A DNA stretch of 41,698 nucleotides, taken from assembly GCA_026712905.1 (NCBI GenBank), contig JAPOPM010000218.1:1-41698 (forward strand). Reading direction: 5' to 3'. Below, in pieces: positions 33,825 through 41,698 of the stretch. The notes beneath the pieces are model-generated. The model saw only the letters and a program-made list of their open reading frames with translations. It did no database searches and was not told the DNA's origin. The position numbers were made by a program, and so were the translations under genes. How positions within the stretch are numbered: position 1 is the first letter of the stretch; each line of letters starts with the position of its first letter. This DNA is from Deltaproteobacteria bacterium (GTDB lineage: Bacteria > Desulfobacterota > Binatia > UBA9968 > JAJDTQ01).

Positions 33825-35009
33825 TCATTTCGCCAACGCCGCCCTCCGGCCCAAGGTCAGCAGCAGCCCGCACACCAGCACGCCGATGAGGCTCATGTAC
33901 ATGCCGCGGTAGCCCACGAGCGCGATGACGCCGCCGGCCACCGCGGCGCCGAGGCCCGAACCCAGCGGAAAGGCGATGGAGAAGGTGGCCATGGCGACGC
34001 CGCGGCGGCGCGGGTCGGCGCGCTCCATGGCGAGGGCGAGGGTGGTGGAGACGCCCATGGCGTAGCCGAGGAAGAAGAGCACCCCGGCGGTCATCATCAT
34101 GGTCACGTCTCGCGCCAGCAAGACCAGCCCGACCCCGGCCATCTCCAGGAGGTAGGCGCCGACCACCGCGGGCACGCGGCCGATGCGGTCGGAGACCCGG
34201 CCCAAAAGCGGGCGGCCCACGAGGCTCGCGCAGCCGATGGCCACGAAGTACCAGCCCAGGCTGTCGATGCCCACCTCCCGGGCGTAGAGGACGATGAAGG
34301 AGGTCAGGCCGGACCAGGGCAGGTTCAGGCAAAAGAGCAGCAGCGCCACGAACACGATGGAGCGGTCGAACCAGGTACGGTCACGGAACGGCACCCTGGC
34401 GGCGCGCGCGGGCGGGCCTCCCGCCTGTCGCTGAACGCCCCGCCCGCACACGTGGGCGAGCAAGGCCCCAAGGAGCGCCACGGCGCTCGACAGCACGAAG
34501 ACGCTCGCGTAGCCGCCCGCCGGCAGCTCGATCATCCACAGGGCCACGGTGGGGAAGAACACCGAGGAGCTGGCCTGGATGCCCGAGTAGTAGCCGCTGG
34601 CCTCGCCGCGCCGGTCGCCGGGCACGGCGGCCGCCAGGAACGCGTAGCCGCTGGTGTTGATGCCGGCCCAGGAAAAGCCCCGGAGGATGTTGGCCGTGAA
34701 CGCCCCCTCGACGTAGGGGACGATGAAGATGAGCACCGTCAGGCACAGCCCGACGCAGCTCAGGCTGAGGACGAAGGTCTCGCCGCGGGTATCCACCCAG
34801 GTGCCCAGCAGAGGACGGATGAGGATGCTGCTGGCGCTGAAGACCGCCAGCAGCAGGCCCACCGTAAGGGGCGAGCCGCCAAGATGGTCCACGTAGAGCG
34901 GCAGCGTGGGCGTCAGCAGCGCGTGATGGCCGTAGGCCAGGAACTGCGACACGCACAGCAGGAGGAACGTGCGCGTCCAGAAGGAAGGCCTCGCCGCCTC
35001 ACCGGGCAT
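33825..35009 (-). CDS. Major facilitator superfamily transporter
   Basis: A 394-residue membrane protein with 12 predicted spans in two halves. The MFS signature between spans two and three reads IRPLLGTWVDTRGE, and its second-half counterpart is VGRPLLGRVSDRIGRVPAVV. The central cytoplasmic loop (about residues 190-215) is short and basic (GRGVQRQAGGPPARAARV). It resembles drug-efflux or sugar-type MFS permeases; the substrate is unknown. The gene lies 40 bp downstream of an alpha/beta hydrolase gene, and both may be transcribed with the downstream tctC. No strong ribosome-binding site precedes the ATG. Confidence 0.9.
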   Translation of the reverse strand: MPGEAARPSFWTRTFLLLCVSQFLAYGHHALLTPTLPLYVDHLGGSPLTVGLLLAVFSASSILIRPLLGTWVDTRGETFVLSLSCVGLCLTVLIFIVPYVEGAFTANILRGFSWAGINTSGYAFLAAAVPGDRRGEASGYYSGIQASSSVFFPTVALWMIELPAGGYASVFVLSSAVALLGALLAHVCGRGVQRQAGGPPARAARVPFRDRTWFDRSIVFVALLLFCLNLPWSGLTSFIVLYAREVGIDSLGWYFVAIGCASLVGRPLLGRVSDRIGRVPAVVGAYLLEMAGVGLVLLARDVTMMMTAGVLFFLGYAMGVSTTLALAMERADPRRRGVAMATFSIAFPLGSGLGAAVAGGVIALVGYRGMYMSLIGVLVCGLLLTLGRRAALAK

Positions 35010-35049
35010 GGGCGGTGCGGCACCGGGTTTTCCGGACGGCGCGGCTTGC

Positions 35050-35877
35050 TCAGCTATGGCGCTTCACCCAGGAGAGGATGACGTCGTTGGTGCCCTCCGG
35101 GTCCTCCCAGAAGAATCCGTGGGTCTGCCCTTCCAGGACCTTCAGCTCCGCGCCCGGAATCCGGTCCTTGAGCACCTGGGCCTGCGCCACGTGGTTGCTT
35201 CCCAGGGTGTCGCCGTCGCCGATCAGCACCATGGTCGGGCAGCGCACGTCGCCCAGCCGGTGCGTGCCCTCGAAGCTGTGCCGCGCCATGACCAGTTGGA
35301 TGAACTCCGGCAGCTTGGCGTGGGTCTCCCAGGCGAGCTTGAAGAAGGCTTCCACGTCGGCGCGGTGCGACTTCCGGTAGGCGTCGGTGAAGAAGGTATC
35401 GGTCTCCACGATCTCGTCGTAGACGAACTTCTCGAAACCCATCCGCACCATGTCGTGGACCCACTCGAAGGGCAGCCCCGGCACGCAGTCGGGGCCGGCG
35501 CGGCCCGCGGTGCCCGAGCCGGCCGCGGCCATTATCAGGCTCTTGATCCGCCCGGGAAAGTTCTGCGCCAGGGACAGGGCGATGCGCCCGCCCATGGAAT
35601 GGCCGATGAAGTGGGCCGACGGGCAGCCGATATGGTCCATCAGCGCCACGATGTCCATGGCCATGAGCTCGATGGTGTAGACGCTCTGCTGCGCCACCGA
35701 GCGCCCGCAACCGCGCGGGTCATGAAAGATCAGGTTCAGGGAGTCCTCCAGCGGCATCTGCGAGGGCTTCCACACCGCGCCGGAATAGGCCGTGGAGGGC
35801 ACGAAGATGAGCGGTTCTCCCTGGCCGTGGGTCTCGTAGTAGAGGTCGACGCCGGTGGGCAGCTTGACGTTGGGCAT
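35050..35877 (-). CDS. Alpha/beta hydrolase (3-oxoadipate enol-lactonase-like)
   Basis: A 275-residue alpha/beta-fold hydrolase. It shows the oxyanion-region start GEPLIFVPSTAYSG, the HDPRGCGRS turn, the nucleophile elbow GHSMGG with Ser94, the acid region VLIGDGD and a catalytic His in GQTHGFFWEDPEG. The closest well-known pattern is enol-lactone hydrolases and esterases that act on ring-cleavage products; the exact substrate is open. AGGAGGACC lies 7-8 nt before the ATG at 35877, where the protein starts MPNVKLPTG. A paralogue at 39051-39857 has the same length to the nucleophile (also Ser94). It is divergent from topB with a 256-bp gap. Confidence 0.88.
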   Translation of the reverse strand: MPNVKLPTGVDLYYETHGQGEPLIFVPSTAYSGAVWKPSQMPLEDSLNLIFHDPRGCGRSVAQQSVYTIELMAMDIVALMDHIGCPSAHFIGHSMGGRIALSLAQNFPGRIKSLIMAAAGSGTAGRAGPDCVPGLPFEWVHDMVRMGFEKFVYDEIVETDTFFTDAYRKSHRADVEAFFKLAWETHAKLPEFIQLVMARHSFEGTHRLGDVRCPTMVLIGDGDTLGSNHVAQAQVLKDRIPGAELKVLEGQTHGFFWEDPEGTNDVILSWVKRHS

Positions 35878-36025
35878 GGGTGCGGTCCTCCTATGGACAG
35901 GCGAAGAACGGGCGGCCGCGGAACGCCGCGGCCACGGCCGGGAGGCCGTCACGCTCCACGGAATCCACTGCCCCCCCTTATGACACGGATCGACCCCCTA
36001 CCGCTAACGGCTTGCTCCCGCGCGC

Positions 36026-36054
36026 TTGACAGGTATACCTGTATTAGACATATG
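36026..36054 (+). promoter_or_regulatory. Promoter with overlapping 14-bp palindromic operator
   Basis: A perfect -35 TTGACA (36026-36031) overlaps the perfect palindrome ACAGGTATACCTGT (36029-36042). A weak -10 candidate, CATATG (36049-36054), lies 17 nt beyond the -35. The GGTATACC core looks like operators of FadR-type GntR repressors. The site is 80 bp before topB, and the divergent hydrolase/MFS unit could also be controlled from it. No GntR gene is in the window. Confidence 0.55.
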
Positions 36055-36133
36055 CACTGTTCACGGTGGACGCGCGGAGGGGCGCACACCGTGGATTCCC
36101 TGCCGTCGTCCGGACAACAGTGCGGAAAGCAAC

Positions 36134-39028
<2,895 letters not shown>

Positions 39029-39050
39029 GCGCCCGCCGCGGCCGCCCCGT

Positions 39051-39857
39051 TTATCCTTGCAGAAATTCCCGGATGGCTTTGAACGATGCCTCCGGGTTGG
39101 CGAAGAAGTAGCTGTGGCGCTCCCCGGGAAGAATCGCCAGGCGAGCGCCGGGGATGCCGTCGGCCAGGATGTCCGCCGAGGTCCGGTGGTCCATGTCGCT
39201 GGTGACGCTGCGGTCGTCCTCCCCCACCAGGATCAGGGTGGGAACGGTGATGTCCTTCAGCCGGTAGCTGGTGTCGTGCTCCTGGCGCGCGATGACGTGG
39301 CGCAGGTAAAACTCAGGCGGGCACGGGTTGGACATGCGCACGTCCAGATAGGCCTGGATGCGGTCCGGGTTCTGCCGGGCGAATGCCTCGGTGAAACCCA
39401 CCGCCACGGAGCTGTCGCTCACGTAGCGCTCGTAGCCCATCTCCACCATCTGCGTGGCCAGCTTGAGGGGTATCCCCTTGGTGTCGGGGAACGACGCTCC
39501 GCTGGACGCCAGGATCAGTTTGCTCACCTTCCCCGGATGGTCCAGGGCCAGGAGTTGCGCCACCCGGCCGCCCATGGAGTGGCCGCATACGACCGCATCG
39601 CCGGCACCCACGTGGTCCATGATGGCGGCGACGTCATCGGCGAACATGTCCGTGCTGTACTTGATGGACGGCTTGCCGGAGCGGCCGGTGCCGCGGTAGT
39701 CGAAGGTGATGCACCGGTGGTCCCTGGAGAACTCCGGCACCGGGTACATCTTCCACACGTCGCCGTCGCACGCCGTCTCGCTGATGAAGACGAAAGGACG
39801 GCCCTCGCCCGTCACTTCGTAGTAGAGTTCCACGTCATCGCGTTGCAGAATCGGCAC
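39051..39857 (-). CDS. Alpha/beta hydrolase, paralogue of the one at 35050-35877
   Basis: A 268-residue alpha/beta hydrolase. The start is a GTG at 39857 (protein begins MPILQRDDVELYYE), chosen because AGGAGG lies 8 nt upstream and the sequence then aligns with its paralogue. The nucleophile elbow is CGHSMGG with Ser94, preceded by TFDYRGTGRS; the acid region is LILVGEDDRS, and a likely catalytic His is in GERHSYFF. It resembles enol-lactonase or esterase-type hydrolases. It follows an amidohydrolase gene by 59 bp on the same strand, so the two hydrolases are probably cotranscribed and may act in sequence. It converges with topB with 22 bp between stops. Confidence 0.88.
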   Translation of the reverse strand: MPILQRDDVELYYEVTGEGRPFVFISETACDGDVWKMYPVPEFSRDHRCITFDYRGTGRSGKPSIKYSTDMFADDVAAIMDHVGAGDAVVCGHSMGGRVAQLLALDHPGKVSKLILASSGASFPDTKGIPLKLATQMVEMGYERYVSDSSVAVGFTEAFARQNPDRIQAYLDVRMSNPCPPEFYLRHVIARQEHDTSYRLKDITVPTLILVGEDDRSVTSDMDHRTSADILADGIPGARLAILPGERHSYFFANPEASFKAIREFLQG

Positions 39858-39916
39858 GGCTGGAACCTCCTGTGTATCTCGTTGCAGAGCCCGGATGTTG
39901 TTCGGCCAGGTAACGC

Positions 39917-40993
39917 CTACGAAAGACCATACAGAGCGGCCGGGTTGTCCCCCAGGATCTTGTCGGCCTGGCGGGGGGTGATGACGCCCTCCTCCCCCAT
40001 CTCCCGCAACACGCTCAGGGTGCGAATCTCGGCGGACTGGTCCGCGTGGCTGTAGTCGGTTCCCGCCACGAGGTTGTCCTCGCCGCAGTGCTGGATGAGG
40101 TACGGCAGGTCCTCCACCGTCTGGCACGCCACGTAGAACCGCGACTCCTTGAGCAGGTTCGTGCTCAGGTCGAACGAAAACAACCAGCGGGAACGCTCGT
40201 GACGCGCGCGCAGCTCCGCCAGCGCAAACGGCACCCACGAGGCCATGGCCTCGATGAAACCCACCCGCAGCTTGGGAAACTTCGCCGGCACCTCGGCCAT
40301 GACCAGCGAGTTGAAAGCGTCGATGACCGGCGTGGTGATGTTGTGAAGGCTCAGGATCGTGGCGTCGGCGTCGGTGAGCGTCGGGTCGCCCGTACCGGTG
40401 TGGACGCACACGGCCATGTCGAGGGCCTCCGACTCCCGGTACAGCGGAAAGAAGTAGGAGTCCCCCGCGCGCCGGTTGCCGCATTCGAGCCCCTTCTTCA
40501 TCCACCCGCAGGCGCCGTTCTCCCGGGCGAAGCGCATTTCCTTGACGGCCTCGTCCATGTCGCCCATGGGCAGGAGAGCCACCCAGCGGAGGCGGTTGTC
40601 GCTGAGCTTCCAGCGGTCAGCCATCCAGCGATTGTAGGCCCTGCGCAGCGCGTGCTCGATGTCGTCCCGCGGCCTCCAGCGCAGCAGGAACGTGGTCGGA
40701 TAGCACACCTGGACGTCGATGCCGAGTTCGTCCATGTGGCGCAGGCGCGCCGCCACGTCCAGCAGCTCGCGCGTCTCCACGGTGGTCTCCGTGCGCTTGT
40801 CGTCCCGGACGCGCCGCACCAGGAAGCGCCCGTCCACGCACCAGTAGCGATTGTAGCCCTGGGGCTGCGTGCCGCCGGAGCTGGCGGGATCCTGCATCAC
40901 CGTGACCGGGGTGTGCCGCTTGTAGGCCTCGTCGATATAGGCCCAGGTTTCCTCGGTCTCGTCCACGTGCGCGTCTGCGTCGATGACTGGCAT
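39917..40993 (-). CDS. Amidohydrolase family 2 (ACMSD-like metal-dependent hydrolase)
   Basis: A 358-residue fourth member of the superfamily. The N-terminus MPVIDADAHVDETEETW gives Asp7-x-His9; AVCVHTGTGDPTL supplies a barrel His, VGFIEAMASWVPFAL is the cap region, and AGTDYSHADQS has the conserved Asp. The tail is KILGDNPAALYGL. The ATG at 40993 is preferred to a TTG three codons upstream: no ribosome-binding site exists, but a good promoter predicts a transcript that starts almost at this ATG. It resembles the 4494-5609 copy (for instance, both have W-Y/F-I/M-D near the start and N-W-AD mid-protein). It is probably cotranscribed with the alpha/beta hydrolase downstream. Confidence 0.87.
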   Translation of the reverse strand: MPVIDADAHVDETEETWAYIDEAYKRHTPVTVMQDPASSGGTQPQGYNRYWCVDGRFLVRRVRDDKRTETTVETRELLDVAARLRHMDELGIDVQVCYPTTFLLRWRPRDDIEHALRRAYNRWMADRWKLSDNRLRWVALLPMGDMDEAVKEMRFARENGACGWMKKGLECGNRRAGDSYFFPLYRESEALDMAVCVHTGTGDPTLTDADATILSLHNITTPVIDAFNSLVMAEVPAKFPKLRVGFIEAMASWVPFALAELRARHERSRWLFSFDLSTNLLKESRFYVACQTVEDLPYLIQHCGEDNLVAGTDYSHADQSAEIRTLSVLREMGEEGVITPRQADKILGDNPAALYGLS

Positions 40994-41000
40994 GGCGCCC

Positions 41001-41030
41001 AAGATAGGACCGGGGAAGGACAGGTGTCAA
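41001..41030 (-). promoter_or_regulatory. Sigma70-type promoter giving a nearly leaderless transcript
   Basis: On the minus strand a perfect TTGACA (41025-41030) is followed after 18 nt by TATCTT (41001-41006, four of six). A start site 6-7 nt past the -10 falls at about 40994-40995, next to the ATG at 40993, so the mRNA would have almost no 5' leader. Confidence 0.6.
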
Positions 41031-41053
41031 GCATCTCCGGCGGGTTCCAGTTA

Positions 41054-41203
41054 ATGGCGCCACAGACGCCTTTTTCGGGCGAGAACCCCCTCAAGCCGCC
41101 GCTGTCCCCGCTTCTGATCCCCATCCCCGTCGGCGCCGCGTCGCTGTGCATCCAGTTCATGCGCCGGACCTGCGGCTACTACCGGCGCTGGCAGGACGCC
41201 CGA
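41054..41203 (+). pseudogene. Fragment of a TRAP small permease gene (DctQ C-terminus)
   Basis: The frame encodes GENPLKPPLSPLLIPIPVGA and SLCIQFMRRTCGYYRRW. This resembles the last membrane span and basic tail of a TRAP small permease; compare LILPICVGSLMLVIEFLRQA in the complete DctQ at 8140-8673. The first three spans are missing and there is no stop: the frame runs on into the next fragment out of phase. The match is short, so the call is moderate. Left of the fragment is the promoter region of the divergent amidohydrolase. Confidence 0.5.
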
Positions 41204-41550
41204 ACCGCTTCCACTCGGGCATGGGCAACACCATGCTCCAGGTGCTGGGCGACTGGCTCGGCAGCATACCGGGACGGCTGTCGATCCTGGGCATCGCCTT
41301 CGCCACCCTGTTCGCCACCATGAGCGGCTCCTCCCTCGCCAGCTCCACGGTCATGGCCACCGTGCTCACCCCTGAGATGGAGAAGCAGGGCTACAAGAAG
41401 CCCATGAGCCTCGGACGCATCCTCGGCGGCGGCGGACTCGCCATGATGATCCCGCCCAGCGGGCTCGCCATCATCCTCGCCGCCATCGCCAAGATCTCGG
41501 TGGCCAAGATTCTCATCGGCGGAGCGATTCCGGGGCTCACGCTGGCGGCC
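41203..41550 (+). pseudogene. Fragment of a TRAP large permease gene (DctM, internal part)
   Basis: About 115 codons match the interior of DctM, in a different frame from the preceding fragment: HSGMGNTMLQVLGDWLGSIP, GRLSILGIAFATLFATMSGS, the conserved SLASSTVMATVLTPEM, GGGGLAMMIPPSGLAIIL and KILIGGAIPGLTLA. They align with about residues 85-200 of the complete DctM at 6822-8132. Both the first 80 or so residues and the second half are missing. The match stops abruptly near 41550, where an unrelated helix-turn-helix frame starts. This is a non-functional remnant with a deletion on its left and a junction on its right. Confidence 0.8.
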
Positions 41551-41552
41551 CA

Positions 41553-41698
41553 TTGCGTCGGGAATGGAGCAAGGACCCGGAGTACCGGGAAGCCTATGAT
41601 CGTCTTGAGCCGGAATTCGCGTTGTCGCGCATGCTGATCGAGGCCCGCACGCGTGCCGCACTGACGCAGGCGGAGTTGGCCGAACGCATGGAGACGAC
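41553..41698 (+). CDS. XRE-family antitoxin-like protein, N-terminal part (runs off window)
   Basis: The frame from a TTG at 41553 reads MRREWSKDPEYREAYDRLEP then EFALSRMLIEARTRAALTQA and ELAERMETT, up to the window edge. This matches HigA-type antitoxins and related XRE regulators, where a KDPEF-Y-LEPEFA lead-in precedes the helix-turn-helix ARxxAxLTQxxLAxRM. Such proteins bind DNA and neutralise a RelE/HigB-type toxin. No ribosome-binding site or ATG is visible, and the first few residues usually seen in homologues are absent, so the 5' end may be lost at the junction with the dctM fragment. A toxin gene, usually upstream, is not present. The 3' half is outside the window. Confidence 0.72.
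   Translation, partial: MRREWSKDPEYREAYDRLEPEFALSRMLIEARTRAALTQAELAERMET

Overview
The window is GC-rich bacterial DNA (roughly two thirds G+C by eye) with dense coding, Shine-Dalgarno starts and many gene pairs that touch or overlap. The content is ABC-like, TRAP and tripartite tricarboxylate transporters, four metal-dependent amidohydrolases, ornithine cyclodeaminase-like enzymes and a phosphoketolase. This suits a free-living, organic-acid-scavenging soil or marine bacterium of a proteobacterial or allied uncultured lineage (Tectomicrobia, Rokubacteria or Binatota types are all plausible). No marker gene settles the phylum, so this is inference.

Layout. 1-2.2 kb: end of an SDR oxidoreductase, a metallophosphoesterase and a small secreted lamin-tail protein. 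2.4-5.6 kb: a substrate-binding-like protein without a signal peptide and two divergent amidohydrolases. 5.6-9.7 kb: a minus-strand run dctP-dctQ-dctM plus an acyl-CoA-dehydrogenase-fold flavoenzyme. 9.9 kb: tRNA-Phe(GAA) with a good promoter. 10.2-13.6 kb: two convergent ornithine cyclodeaminase-like paralogues and a third amidohydrolase. 13.66-14.11 kb: non-coding palindromes and a 68-bp tandem repeat. 14.1-17.1 kb: tctC-tctA-tctB. 17.3-23.9 kb: a minus-strand run of a glutamate-cysteine-ligase-like/CBS fusion, an aspartoacylase-like hydrolase, a 5'-nucleotidase-like enzyme and a lytic transglycosylase. 24.1-24.6 kb: 5'-truncated DUF4143 ATPase remnant. 24.65-29.3 kb: a 2-hydroxyacid dehydrogenase, phosphoketolase and acetate kinase run. 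29.4-33.7 kb: an EamA transporter, tctA-tctB, and a convergent tctC sharing a strong terminator. 33.8-35.9 kb: MFS transporter and alpha/beta hydrolase. 36-39 kb: topoisomerase III behind a palindromic promoter element. 39-41 kb: a second alpha/beta hydrolase and a fourth amidohydrolase, apparently read from a nearly leaderless promoter. 41.05-41.7 kb: fused fragments of TRAP permease genes running into the start of an XRE antitoxin-like gene.

How it works together. Most of the window looks like uptake of carboxylates or other small organic compounds (one TRAP and two TTT systems), followed by hydrolytic and flavin-dependent attack. The phosphoketolase/acetate kinase pair gives a route from sugar phosphates to acetate and ATP. 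The least explained unit is the translationally overlapped ligase-CBS/aspartoacylase-like pair, which looks like a make-and-break system for an amide-linked metabolite. No transcription factor gene is complete in the window.
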